In this document: piece by piece, positions 1-10,169 of the stretch
How the letters are laid out: each line of letters starts with the position of its first letter
Numbering within the stretch: position 1 is the first letter of the stretch
Assembly: GCA_039707465.1 (NCBI GenBank)
Contig: CM077647.1
Coordinates: forward strand, 170,186,163-170,250,162
Direction of reading: 5' to 3'
DNA: 64,000 bases
From: Rhabdophis nuchalis
Taxonomy: Eukaryota; Chordata; Lepidosauria; Squamata; Natricidae
Notes under the pieces: generated by a model
Told to the model about the DNA's origin: nothing
Databases searched by the model: none
What the model saw: only the letters and a program-made list of their open reading frames with translations
Made by a program: the position numbers and the translations under genes

Positions 1-168
1 GCCATATCCCAAAATAATTTTTTCATGGGACAGATGTGAAAAATTGGTGGGGAGAATTTTGTTTCAGGCCTTCAACTGCAAAAGTCTTGATTTGAAAAAT
101 AAAAATTTAGTAGAATTGGGCAACTTAGTGGATGGCTTTCAGGAGCTTTTTAAGGCTGAAAGTTCAGA

Positions 169-241
169 GCCTGGATAGCTCAGTCGGTAGAGCATCAGAC
201 TTTTAATCTGAGGGTCCAGGGTTCAAGTCCCTGTTCAGGCG
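169..241 (+). tRNA. tRNA-Lys (anticodon TTT)
   Basis: A 73-nt cloverleaf with anticodon loop CTTTTAA. The acceptor arms GCCTGGA and TTCAGGC pair throughout (one G-T), and the A-box (TAGCTCAGTCGG) and B-box (GGTTCAAGTCC) are intact. A short T run follows within 10 nt as the Pol III stop. It decodes AAA/AAG lysine codons. No intron. Confidence 0.97.
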
Positions 242-446
242 ATTAGCTTTTTTCTCCTCAAAACTTTATATGAATTCTCATCTTGGTGCCCTGTCTCTTC
301 TCAACACTTGACCCAATTCTGACAAGGACTATGAAGAACTAAGGAGCACAGATGTACAATAACTAATTTTGAAGCTTGGGACTATTAAGTTTTTGGCTGT
401 TTCTTCCCTTCATTAAATAACCTTTTTGCTCTAGTTTAACCTATAT

Positions 447-782
447 AAAAAGCTTGTAACAAATTTGCAAAGAAGCCAGACCTTGAAGGTTTTCTAGTCC
501 AACCCCCTGCTTAGGCAGGAAATCTTTACACCACTTCAGACAAATGGCTATCAACATCTTCTTAAAAGTATCCTGTGTTGGAGCCTCCACAACTTCTGGA
601 GGCAAGTTACTCTGTTGATTCATTGTTCTGTCAGGGAGTTTCTCCTCAGTTCTAAGTTGCTTCTCTCCTTGATTAGTTTCCACCCGTTGCTTCTTGTCCT
701 GCCCTCAGGTGCCTTGAAGGATAGTTTGACTCCCTCTTCTTTGTGGCAACCTCTGAGACATTGGAACACTGCTATCATGTTA
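447..782 (-). mobile_element. CR1-A LINE, 3' fragment
   Basis: On the minus strand the reading frame encodes the C-terminal end of a CR1-type ORF2 (a LPPEVVEAPTQDTFKKML motif). It is followed by the family's 3' UTR, which in other copies here reads GGACTAGAAGACCT. It is 5'-truncated and dead. Confidence 0.8.
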
Positions 783-783
783 C

Positions 784-1094
784 TGCTTACAATTTATGTG
801 AATTGTTTCCTAGTGTCATTTGATTGCTTATTTGTACCCTACAACTATCATTAAATGTTGTATCTTATAATTCTTGATGAATGTATCTTGTCTTTTTATG
901 TACACTGAGAGTATATGCACCAAAGACAAGTTCCCTTTGTGTCCAATCACACTTGGCCAATAAAGAATTCTATTCTATTCTATTCTATTCTATTCTATTC
1001 TATTCTATTCTATTCTATTCTATTCTATTCTCCTCTCCTCTCCTCTCCTCTCCTCTCCTCTACTCTACTCTACTCTACTCTACTCTACTCTATT
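784..1094 (+). mobile_element. L3-type LINE 3' tail with ATTCT array
   Basis: This is a 3' UTR fragment with the conserved block TATGCACCAAAGACAA, then CCAATAAAGAATTC, running straight into (TATTC)n. The array drifts to (TCCTC)n and then (TACTC)n by 1094. The same tail recurs near 2011, 10690, 13490 (minus), 39251 (minus) and 44690 (minus). Microsatellite seeding by such tails is described for snake genomes. Confidence 0.75.
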
Positions 1095-1317
1095 CAGCCC
1101 AGGGTGAAGGATGACTCATGATACATGTACGTAGTACTACAACTCTGTTACAACAACTAGACACAAGGACAGTTCCCCCCCCAATGCCATTACTCTGCTA
1201 AACAACTAATTCCCACCACACTGTCAAATTATTTACTAAGACTGTATTACTATTATTATTCTCTTTCTTCCTCTTCCCACTTATGACGAAAGCCATTTTG
1301 CTTGTATTTTATGATTC
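1095..1317. other. Unassigned AT-rich spacer
   Basis: No coding, RNA or repeat family recognised. Confidence 0.5.
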
Positions 1318-1423
1318 ATATTTTTATTTTTTTCCTCGTGCGATTTGATTGCTTATTAGCAACCTATGACTATCAGTAAGTGCTGTATATTATGATTCTT
1401 GGTGAATGTATTCTATTTTTCTT
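1318..1423 (+). mobile_element. L3-type LINE tail fragment
   Basis: Contains the TTTGATTGCTTATT and GATTCTTGGTGAATGTATTC blocks shared with the 784-961 copy. It ends where an AAT array begins. Confidence 0.6.
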
Positions 1424-1505
1424 AATAATAATAATAATAGTAGTAGTAGTAGTAATAATAATAATAATAATAGTAGTAGTAATAATAATAATAATAATAA
1501 TAATA

Positions 1506-1596
<91 letters not shown>
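1424..1596. repeat. (AAT/AGT)n joined to (ATT)n microsatellite
   Basis: AAT and AGT triplets fill the left part and ATT triplets the right part, with a sharp switch near 1505. The two parts are complementary, so the array could fold on itself. The left part abuts a plus-strand LINE tail and the right part a minus-strand LINE-B tail. Confidence 0.9.
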
Positions 1597-1598
<2 letters not shown>

Positions 1599-2010
1599 TA
1601 TAACCCGCGCTCTCTCCCCGAAGGGACTCGAGGCAGGGCACAGGGAATTTAAAAATACAAATAAAAACCACAAACATAATACAATATTAAAACGAATTAA
1701 ACTAAAACCCTGCGCTAAAATCCCATATGAAAACTAAAACTAAGCCCCTAAAAAGCCTAAAAACAGTTAAATTACCCCAGGCCAGCCAAGCAGAAGAAGT
1801 GTGCTTTTAATTTTTGACGGAAGGAGCGGAGGTCCGTGGTTGTTCTAATTTCGGGGGGGAAGGTCGTTCCAGAGGGTCGGGCCCGCCACAGAGAAGGCCC
1901 TTCCCCTGGGCGTCGCCCGCTGGCACAGCCTAGTGGACGGCACCCGGAGAAGTCCCTCTCTGTGGGAGCGAATCGGCCGCAGGGATGTATGGGGCAGGAT
2001 GCGATCCCAA
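1597..2010 (-). mobile_element. LINE-B 3' fragment
   Basis: The minus strand encodes the C-terminal end of the LINE-B ORF2 (FSVAGPALWNDLPPEIRTTTDL-like residues, partly frameshifted). The family 3' UTR (CTGCGCTAAAATCCC in plus view) and the ATT array follow. No promoter or 5' part. Confidence 0.8.
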
Positions 2011-2095
2011 TGTGCTCTTTATGCACATTGAAAGTATATGCACCAAAGACAAATTCCTTGTGTGTCCAATCACACTTGGTGAATAAAGAATTCTA
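2011..2095 (+). mobile_element. L3-type LINE tail, short copy
   Basis: About 85 bp with ATGCACATTGAAAGTATATG, CACCAAAGACAAATTC and GAATAAAGAATTCTAT. It matches the tail at 900-970. Confidence 0.7.
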
Positions 2096-2365
2096 TCTGG
2101 TTTTCATCTGGTTTTTAGAACAGGCCACCCATTTAATGTTATTTTAATGTGATTTTAAGTGTATTTTGATGTTTTTTATTGTTGTTTTTTATTGATGCCT
2201 GTTCACCGCCCTGAGTCCCGAAAGGGAGAAGGGCGGTATACAAATTTAACTAAAACTAAAACTAAAACTAAAACTAAAACTATTCTATTCTATTCTATTC
2301 TGCTCAACCTACCCTACCCTACCCTACCCTACCTACCCCATATTCTCTTCTCTTCTCTTCTCTTT
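2096..2365 (+). mobile_element. LINE-B-like 3' tail with AACTAA and TATTC/TACCC arrays
   Basis: The 3' UTR motif CACCGCCCTGAGTCCCGAAA..GGGCGGTATACAAATTTAA is the plus-strand form of the LINE-B tail. It is followed by (AACTAA)n, (TATTC)n, (TACCC)n and (TCTTC)n. Confidence 0.65.
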
Positions 2366-2681
2366 TGTCTTGCGATTCAGATTTCATTACAACCCGTAAT
2401 ACATTTCCAGATCCCTTTCCCCAGTCGTCATTAACCAACAGACAGCACCCAAACCTTAAAAAAATAGATAAAAATAATTTTATTTTAATATTTTTTAAAA
2501 ATCAGCATGCCTACATCATTATATACTCCATTTGCTTTGGACCAGGAAACCAAATTTGGAGTCCGACGGTGCAGTATCAGATTTCGGATATCAGATTCCA
2601 CCGAAGGGTCTGAACGTGGAAACTTCCAAATTGAAGATTCGGATTTTAAATGCGTAGAGAGGAACAAAAAAAATTTTTTTG

Positions 2682-2754
2682 CGCCCAACGTGGGGCTCGA
2701 ACCCACGACCCTGAGATTAAGAGTCTCATGCTCTACCGACTGAGCTAGCCGGGC
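2682..2754 (-). tRNA. tRNA-Lys (anticodon CTT)
   Basis: A 73-nt minus-strand gene with anticodon loop ACTCTTAAT giving CTT, intact A-box (TAGCTCAGTCGG) and B-box (GGTTCGAGCCC). On the minus strand a long T run follows directly (plus-strand A run at 2666-2673). It decodes AAG. Confidence 0.97.
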
Positions 2755-3004
2755 GGCTGATATCGGCGTTGGGACTGATACTATTAGTTTTCATTCTGCT
2801 GACAGCGACTGAGAGTGAACGTGGCTTATGAGGAAACCACTTTTTCCCCTCTTTCTAACAACCTTGAGTTGATTTTCCTCTATTTCCCATAATAATCTAC
2901 AGGACTATTAACAGCCTTCTGAACTCTCCAGTTTATTCAGTAAAATGCTTTTCTTAAGAGCCGATTTTCAATATGTGTGGCTGTGTGTTTTATTTCTCCT
3001 AAAA

Positions 3005-3545
3005 AGGAAAACAACTTCCCTTTCTTTTCTTCTTCCTTTCTCTTTCTCTCTCCTTTCCTTCTTAGTTTCCTCTTCCTTTCCTTCCCCGCCTTCCCTCCCT
3101 CCTGCCTGCCTGCCTTTTCTTTCTTATGTTCTCTCCCTCTTATTTTCTTTTCCTTTCCTTCTTACTTTCCTCTTCCTTTTCTTTCTTTCCCCACCTTTCC
3201 TCCTTCCCTCCTTCCTGACTGCCTCCTTTTTCTTTCTTACTTTCTCTCCCTCTTCTTTTCCTTTCCTTCTTACTTTCTCTCCTTGCTTTCCTTTCATTCT
3301 TTTCTTTCCTTCTTACTTTCCTGTTCCTTTTCTTTCTTTACCCGCCTTTCCTCCCTCCTGCCTGCCTGCCTTTTCTTTCTTACTTTCTCTCCCTCTTCTT
3401 TTCTTTTCCTTTCCTTCTTACTTTCTCCCTTTCCTTTCCTTCTTTCCCTTCCTTTCCTTCTTCCTTTCTCCCTTTCCTTTCCTTCTTTCTCTTCCTTTCC
3501 TTCTTCCTTTCTCCCTTTCCTTTCCTTCTCTTCCCTTCCTTCCTT
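3005..3545. repeat. Polypyrimidine tract (TTCC/TTTC-rich)
   Basis: More than 500 bp that is almost purely C+T on the plus strand, with irregular TTCC, TTTCC and TGCC motifs. Long frames across it are low-complexity Phe/Ser/Leu/Pro strings and not genes. Confidence 0.9.
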
Positions 3546-3550
3546 CTGCT

Positions 3551-3770
3551 GTGTAGAAAGTGAGCAGCCACCCCTCTCCTAGTAGAATGAAATATTTTTT
3601 AAAAGGCAGAATATTATGTTTCCCTAGATGAGAAAAGGAAAAATGTTCTCTTGAAAAGCAGCCCCCACCTTCCTTAATAGCCCATAGCAGATGCCAGCAC
3701 TTAAGAGATAAAGAGATAGATAGCTCTATTCATAAGCAAATGCCCTCACCCAAGATCCAACAAAGGTTGG
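3551..3770 (+). mobile_element. LTR-A fragment (5' part)
   Basis: Shares CCACCCCTCTCCTAG, TGAAATATT and AAAAGGCAGAATATTAT with the complete LTR at 5730-6267. The 3' half is missing. Confidence 0.7.
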
Positions 3771-3785
3771 ATTAGTTTCAGTTTC

Positions 3786-4010
3786 AGTTAATTTGGATTT
3801 ATATCCCGCCCTATCTCCCCGAAGGGACTCAGGGCGGCTCACAGGCAAATATAAAACAATACAATAAATACAATACAGTGTTAAAATGAAATTAAATTAA
3901 CTAGCCTGTGCCAAACTATAACTAAAAACTTTTAAAATCCCCTACCAAATACAGTTAAATTATTTCTAGTCTAAAATCTAGGCTAATGTCTAAGCTAAAA
4001 TTTAAAATCT
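3786..4010 (-). mobile_element. LINE-B 3' UTR fragment
   Basis: Carries the minus-strand tail motif (plus view ATCCCGCCCTATCTCCCCGAA) followed by the AT-rich 3' UTR seen in other LINE-B copies. Confidence 0.7.
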
Positions 4011-4018
4011 AAGGATTA

Positions 4019-4112
4019 GCCCTTAGCCAGTGGATGGTAGAGGACAGGAAGGCCTGGAGGAATGTTGTCCATGGGGTTATGATGACTTCACAACTAACAA
4101 CAAGTGTTAGGC
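4019..4112 (+). mobile_element. Bov-B LINE 3' end
   Basis: GATGGTAGAGGACAGGAAGG, TGTTGTCCATGGGGT and AACTAACAACAAG match the Bov-B 3' terminus also present at 26780-27225. Less than 100 bp remains. Confidence 0.7.
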
Positions 4113-4189
4113 AAGGTGGTCTTTTCGGTCCATTGTTATGGAGATGGAATGTTGAGATAATTGGGGGGGGGCATGTCCTTGATTGAAGA

Positions 4190-4660
4190 TGGAACTTGAG
4201 GCATCTCACCTGATTACATACATCCCTTCGACCGATTTGCTCCCAGGGAGAGGGTCTTCTCTGGGTGCCATCGACCGGACAATGCCGGTTGGCGGCTCCC
4301 AGGGGAAGGGCCTTCTCTGTGGTGGGCCCTACCCTCTGGAATGGCCTACCTTCCGACCTCCGTTCCATCACAGACCTCCGCTTGTTTCACCGGCACCTAA
4401 AAACTTATTATTTTCATCTGGCCGGCCTAGCATGATCTACTCCACACCCATTATTTTATAACAAATCAAAATTGTAATTTGGGTTTGAAATTTAAACTTA
4501 TTTTAAGCAGGGTATTGATTTAATTTAGTTATTTTTAATAATATTTGGTATTTATGTATAATTGATTTTAAATCTCTGTTCGCCGCCCCGAGTCCCTTTG
4601 TGGTAAGATGGGTGCGGTTTATAAATGTGAAAAAAATAAATAAAAATAAATAAATAAATT
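4190..4660 (+). mobile_element. LINE-B 3' fragment
   Basis: The C-terminal ORF2 remnant is broken by stops and shifts. It is followed by the CCGCCCCGAGTCCC tail and (AAATAA)n. Confidence 0.75.
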
Positions 4661-5088
4661 TGTAATTCATTTATTAGGGAACTGCAACAACTTCAGTTGT
4701 TAACTGCAGTTAACTTCCGGTGTCCGGCGCACATTCACATCTTCCAGTTACTGCTATGCACATGCGCACATGCTGATCAGCTGGCCGGTGCATATGCTCA
4801 CGCCTGAAAATGGAGGACCAGCTCTTCCAGTTTCCAGCACTGGCGCACGCAGGTCAGCTGATCCGCATGAGCACATGCACCACAGAAACCCGGGAGAGGA
4901 ACTTCTGACGCCTCTTGTGCCCGGCAAAATGGCTCCACGTGGCTCTTTGGGCACACGTGTCATAGGTTCGGCATCCCGCGGCTGTCACCTAACTCAGCTT
5001 TTGATTTCCTGCAGAGCTGAACTCCATAAGGCGCTCCCTGCAAAGGTGAAAGCCTCCAGGCAGGCCGCCAAGCAGCCTTAGCTAAGTA
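4661..5088. other. CpG-rich repeat-like spacer
   Basis: GC-rich DNA with motifs such as CAGCTGGCCGGTGC and GCACATGCGCACATG that resemble 45800-46140. It looks like an old interspersed repeat of unknown class. No coding potential recognised. Confidence 0.35.
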
Positions 5089-5556
5089 CCATATTTTTGG
5101 GAGTATAAGACGCACAGGAGTATAAGACGCAGCAAGGTTTTGAAGAGGATAATTTTAAAAAAAAGTTTTTTGCACTCTGCAAACCTTCCCAAAACGGCCC
5201 ATTTTTTGCAAAAAGGGGCCCATTTTCTTTTTTTAAAAAAGGGCATGGATAGCCTTTAGGAAGCTTATAGGGTGCTGCTGGAGGGCAACAAAAAGGCTGA
5301 TTTTCACTCATTTCTGCCCTCCTTAGCCCCCACGAGCTCTCTAAAACAGGGGTCTCCAACCTTTGCAACTTTAAGTCTGAAGGACTTCAGCTCCCAGAGT
5401 TCTCCAGCCAGCAAAGCTCCAGCCAGCAAAGCCCTTTTGGTGAAGGGGCGGAGTTTCAGGAGGCCAAAAATGCTATCTTTGGTGTATAAAATGCACCCAG
5501 ATTTTCAGCCTCTTTTTTGAGGGAAAAAGGTGTGTCTTATACTCCAAAAAATGTGA
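5089..5556. mobile_element. Non-autonomous TIR DNA transposon
   Basis: The left end CATATTTTTGGGAGTATAAG pairs with the right end CTTATACTCCAAAAAATGTG, and a TA dinucleotide sits on both sides (5087-5088, 5557-5558). That fits a Tc1/mariner-like element. It carries no transposase. A half foldback MITE (left end CAGGGGTCTCCAACC, from 5347) lies inside it. Confidence 0.55.
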
Positions 5557-5729
5557 TAACTTGTTGTGAATTCTGCCTGTTGTAACTAATGTGAGATAGC
5601 AACCCCCTAACAAAGCTCTGGGCCCTAGGCCAGAAAATATATTCTTTTCCTCCTTTCATTGTTTTCAGAGCGCTGAGAAAAATCATGAGGTTTGCGCGAA
5701 CGAATGGATATGAAATTAATGTTTCTAAC

Positions 5730-6267
5730 TGTAGGAAGTTAGCACTCACCACTCTGCTAAAAAAATGAAATATCCTGGGAAATATTAAAAAGGCAGAATA
5801 TTATATTTCCCTGTATGTGAAAAGGGAGAAAAATGTTTTTAAAGATAGGATAGCTCCTTGCAGCTTCCTGCCCTCACCCCCTTTCCCAGTGAGCCATTAA
5901 TGCCTGAGCTAGCTTACTTTACATAATAAAGGAAGGAGTAGCCTTTCACAGAAACCCACCACATGGCATCTGGTTATTCAAACTTGGACTCAAAACACAG
6001 CCTAAAGAGTTGCCCCTGCACGGCCCCATGGGAGTCTGATAACCAATCAGAATACATTTTCTTACACAGGGACAGGAAACAGAGAGGTTGGGCCGACCTG
6101 AGAGTATAAAGTATAAACCTTCAGCCCTTCTCGCTCTCTTCTTCTTCTTCACCCACTCAATCCACATGGTCCTGTCCACCATTAAACCATCTTTCCAAGC
6201 AGCCTCCATGTCTCCAGTGTCTTTTTCCCTACTTGGAGCTGACCCCAGAACGACATTTCTTCCAACA
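5730..6267 (+). mobile_element. Complete solo LTR (LTR-A) with TAAC target duplication
   Basis: The element starts TGTAGGAAGTTAG and ends CATTTCTTCCAACA, flanked by TAAC at 5726-5729 and 6268-6271. An internal GTATAAAG box near 6103 and an ATTAAA signal near 6180 are ordered as in U3-R-U5. A 4-bp duplication is usual for gamma-like endogenous retroviruses. No internal retroviral genes are present, so it is a solo LTR left by recombination. Partial relatives lie at 3551, 27222, 31216, 32836, 33008, 53313 and 60622. Confidence 0.85.
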
Positions 6268-6271
6268 TAAC

Positions 6272-6812
6272 ACTATGACGATCTGTGCAAGCTGTGTAAA
6301 TGAGAAGAAGTTAGAGGGAAAAGTATTTGCCTGTGGCTTTTTCTTTCTCTTTCTCTGCCTGCTCTGATTAAGGTGGGAGATAAAAAGGCACCCAGTTTTG
6401 CTCTTCTGATCAAAATAAATCTGATTATCTTTTTCTTTGGGGAGGTAAAGTTTATTTTTTATTTTTAAACACACACCAATATCATCAATATCATTGCATG
6501 GATAGTGTGGTGTCTGAGCAGCGTTCATTTTGGTACAAATCCATATTAATACAAATTAACATTATTCATTAATGAAACGAACATAGTCTAATGGTATTAT
6601 ATATATATTGATTTCAGCACGTATTCCTTCGTTTTTCAGTTAATATTTACTTCTATTAGTCATAACCTTATTCTTGGGCATATCTATTATAATCCTTGTT
6701 CAAAATCTAATCTTAACCTCTAGCATTCACTTTTTGTTATACAAAAATAATATTCTCCCTGATTTTAATTGTTTAATCTATTTAATCTATTCTAATTCTC
6801 AGCACCACCCCT
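6272..6812. other. Unassigned AT-rich spacer
   Basis: No gene, RNA or repeat family recognised. Short frames are chance. Confidence 0.5.
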
Positions 6813-7016
6813 CTTCTTCTTCTTCTTCTTCTTCTTCTTCTTCTTCTTCTTCTTCTTCTTCTTCTTCTTCTTCTTCTTCTTCTTCTTCTTCTTCTTCTTC
6901 TCCTCCTCCTCCTCCTCCTCCTCCTCTTCCTTTCTTCTTCTTCCTCCTTCTCTTCTTTCTTCTTTCTCTTCTTCCTCCTCCTCCTCCTTCTTTTTCTTCA
7001 TCATCATCATCCTGTG
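6813..7016. repeat. (TTC)n/(TCC)n microsatellite
   Basis: Roughly 30 TTC triplets followed by TCC triplets, mixed CTT/TCC, and ATC at the end. A pure polypurine/polypyrimidine run. Confidence 0.95.
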
Positions 7017-7109
7017 GTTAATCTTTGATGAGATTCACAGCCTTTGGGGCTGGTTGGTAGCTCAACAGCTCGAGTCCTAACCAAGGACCTAGGAACTGTC
7101 AAGGTAACG

Positions 7110-7560
7110 TCGGAGGATAATAATAATAATAATAATAAATCTTGAATTTATTGACCGCTCCATCTCCCTGGGGGGACTCGGAGCGGTGCACAGGGCAAAT
7201 ATAACCATAAAAAACAACATACATACAATAAAAACGAATTAAATACATCCCTGCGCTAAAATCCCAGTTAAAACTACTAAAATTCCTAACTAAAATTAAC
7301 AGTCCTATAGACGGGAGACTACCCTAGGCCGGCCAAGCAGAACAGATGTGTTTTTAGTTTAAGACGGAAGGAGCGGAGGTCCGTGGTTGTTCTAATGTCG
7401 GGGGGGGGGAAGGTTGTTCCAGAGGGCTGGGCCCGCCACAGAGAGAGCCCTTCCCCTGGGCGTCGCCCGCTGACAAAGTCTAGTGGACGGCACCCGGAGA
7501 AGCCCCTCTCTGTGGGAGCGAATCGGCCGTGAGGATGTATGAGGCAGGATCCGGTCCTGC
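7110..7560 (-). mobile_element. LINE-B 3' fragment
   Basis: An (AAT)n tail at 7118-7140, then the minus-strand 3' UTR and a degenerate ORF2 C-terminus, with a G run near 7400 shifting the frame. Confidence 0.8.
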
Positions 7561-8094
7561 AAATATAAGCTGGTCCAAGTAGGGTGGTTTTTTGTAAAGT
7601 CAGAACGTTCAAGTCTGGTAAATTTAGAATTTCTAAATAGCGAGGTAGCCCTTTAGGTGTTGCTCCAAGGGCTCCAATTACAATCGGGACAACACTCCAT
7701 TTCTTTTTCCATAGTCTGTCAACTTCAATTTGCAAGTCCCGGTACTTTGTGATTTTTTCTTGCTGCTTATTTTAAATTCATGCATATTATTGTTGTTGTT
7801 GAAAAAAGATCCTTTTTATCCATTATCTCTCACTCTTTTGGCAATTTTCCTTCTTCTCTTCTTAACTTGCCTCCCATATTCCTCTTTTTTGCTGCCAGTC
7901 CACCCACAGATCTGCCAAATCCTCTGTCTTTTTTCCAGAACTGTTTTTCAATTTATTGGCTTCCATTTTTCTACCACCTAGCATACATTCTTCCAATTTT
8001 ACTTCACCCTGCTTTATTGTCTCCTCTTTCTTATCTCCTTGTTCTATTTGTTGTGCGTTCTGTTTCTTTCTATCTCATCCACTAAGCTTCCAGT
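7561..8094. other. Unassigned pyrimidine-leaning spacer
   Basis: The first part may be older LINE sequence. The remainder is T/C-rich with no recognisable gene. Confidence 0.4.
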
Positions 8095-8440
8095 TATCTT
8101 CCAGAGCCTTCTCTGTGGCGGGCCCTGCCCTTTGGAACGACCTACCCCCTGAATTACGCACCATCACTGACCTCCGCCTCTTCCGCCAATGTCTAAAGAC
8201 ACATCTTTTCCAACAAGCCGGCCTAGCCTAACCTCCCACGGGGACTTTTTAGAGAGTTTTAAATTGGGTATTTTAAAATTTGGTTTTAGCATAGGATTAG
8301 GATAGTTTAATATATTTTAAATTATGTATTTATTCTTTGTATTTTTGTATGTTTTTGAATTCCTCTGCGCCGCCCTGGGTCCTCTGTGGAGAAGGGCGGG
8401 ATATAAATATAAATAAAATAAAAAAATAAAAAATAAATAA
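8095..8440 (+). mobile_element. LINE-B 3' fragment
   Basis: Encodes AFSVAGPALWNDLPPELRTIT in frame, close to the other LINE-B copies, then the CGCCGCCCTGGGTCC tail and (AAATAA)n. Confidence 0.8.
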
Positions 8441-8882
8441 ATCTCCCCTGTTTCCTGGATTTGATGATCTTGATTCATCCTTCCTTGCTGCATATTTTCA
8501 GGCTTTCCGGTTTAAGCATGTAGTAAGTTCTTTATCTCTCTGAAGTTAAAACTGATTATCCGCTGCTTCCTGTTCAGAGTTTCATTCGATTTATCAGAGG
8601 CTGAGGTGCACTCAAGAAACCTTACAGTAGAATAAATAACTAAAAAGAAAACAAAGATACAGTGACGTGAAAATCAAAGGTGGGCAGGCAGGGAAGAGGG
8701 GAAGAACAGGCTAGGGCAGTATGGTGATATGGTTAGGCACGTTTTATTGGCATCTCTCTTGGAAGGGAGGTCGCTGTTAGTGTTCTTCTCATTTATACTT
8801 TTATATTTATTTTGCTGGTGGCTTTTTGTCACTTTCCTTCATTGCATCCTACCCAGAGTTGTGGCTAAACAAGTAAGTATCT
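8441..8882. other. Unassigned spacer
   Basis: No gene or known repeat recognised. Confidence 0.4.
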
Positions 8883-8890
8883 CTCTAGGG

Positions 8891-10161
8891 CAGGGGTCCC
8901 CAACCCCCGGGCCGCGGCCCGGTGCCGGTCCGTGGCTGGATAGGAGCCGGGCCGCAGGGCCGGAGAGGAGGAGAACAATCAAGTTGAGAGGAGGAGAACA
9001 ACCAGCCCCCTAGGCAGAGCGCGCGGGAGATCGCAGGCGGGGCTTTTCGCGCGGTTGGGGTGAGCCTCTTCCTCCACCTTTGTCGACGGTGGGACTCCTG
9101 CGTGCCGCAGCAAAACAGCCCGCGGATTCCCTTCCTCCCTGCCCCCCCAGAGCATGCCACCCACTCGTCTTTTTCCAGGAGCTGCGGAGGTTCCTCCCCC
9201 CCACCCCACGGAGCCTTCTCAGCTCCTGGAAGGAGCCTGACCGAGCGCACGAGGGACCAAGTGCGGCAGCGGCCGCCCAGGCGGGGCAGGCTAAGGCTAG
9301 TGAGCGAGTCGAGCCGAGCTGAGGAGACTCCGCGGTGGGGGGGGGGGGACGGGACGACGACAGACCGACAGAGGGGCATAGACACAGAGAGAAACAGGGT
9401 GGGAGGGAATCAGAGAGAGTGACACACACACACACACACACACAGAGAGGGAGGGAGGGAGAGAAAGATAGACAGAGGCACAGAATGAGTGAATGCGAGA
9501 CAGACAGACACACACACACAGACAGAGTGACAGAGATGGGCAGACGAAGGAGAGAGAGACAGAAAGAGAAAGAAAGAAAAAGAAAGTGGGAGAGAGAATG
9601 AAAGTAAGAGAGAGAGAAAGAAAGACAAACAGAAAAAGAGAAAGAAAGAGACAAAGGAAAGAAAGAGAAAAAGAAAGAAAGAAAGAGAGGGAAAGAAAGA
9701 AAAAGAGACAGAAAGAGAGAGAGGGAGAGAGAAAGAGGGAAAGAGAAAGAGAGAAAGAGAAAGAAATAAAGAGAGAGAGAAAGAGGGAAAGAAAGAAAAA
9801 ATGAGAGAGAAAGAAAGAGAGAAAGAGGGAGAGAAAGAGAAAGAAAAAGAAAAAGAAAGAGAGAAAGAAATAAAGAGAGAGAAAGAGAAAGAAAGAGAGA
9901 AAGAAAGAGAGAGAGAGAAAGAGAGAGAGAAAGACAGAAGGAAAGAAAGAAAAAGAAAGAGAGAGAGAGAGAGAGAGAACTTATGACCACAATTGAGCCC
10001 AAAAGTTTGGTTGCTAACCAAGACCATTGTTAAGTGAGTTTCACATTTTCCAAATTGGCCACGCCCACCCAGTCACATGACTGCTGAGCCACTCAGACGG
10101 TCCGCAGAGTTTTCTTTAAAATGAAACCGGTCCCTGGTGCAAAAAAGGTTGGGGACCCCTG
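8891..10161. mobile_element. Non-autonomous hAT element with 8-bp target duplication
   Basis: The termini CAGGGGTCCCCAACC and GGTTGGGGACCCCTG are exact inverted repeats. Direct duplicates CTCTAGGG flank them at 8883-8890 and 10162-10169, as expected of hAT transposition. The interior is GC-rich at the left, then about 600 bp of expanded GAGA/GAAA purine repeat (9340-9980), then a block starting CTTATGACCACAATTGAG that recurs in the hAT at 41211-41605. No transposase reading frame is present. The long frames inside are Ser/Leu or Glu/Arg/Lys repeats from the microsatellite. Confidence 0.9.
9340..9980. repeat. GAGA/GAAA purine microsatellite
   Basis: Irregular GAGA, GAAA, CACA and GACA units that are purine-only on the plus strand over most of the length. 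It lies inside the hAT element. Confidence 0.9.
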
Positions 10162-10169
10162 CTCTAGGG

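Noticed and set aside
2945..3582. Two frames of about 200 codons
   Set aside because: Low-complexity Ser/Phe/Leu/Pro translated from a polypyrimidine tract, with no domain.
9010..10027. Long Ser/Leu/Phe frames on the minus strand
   Set aside because: Produced by the GAGA microsatellite inside a hAT element.
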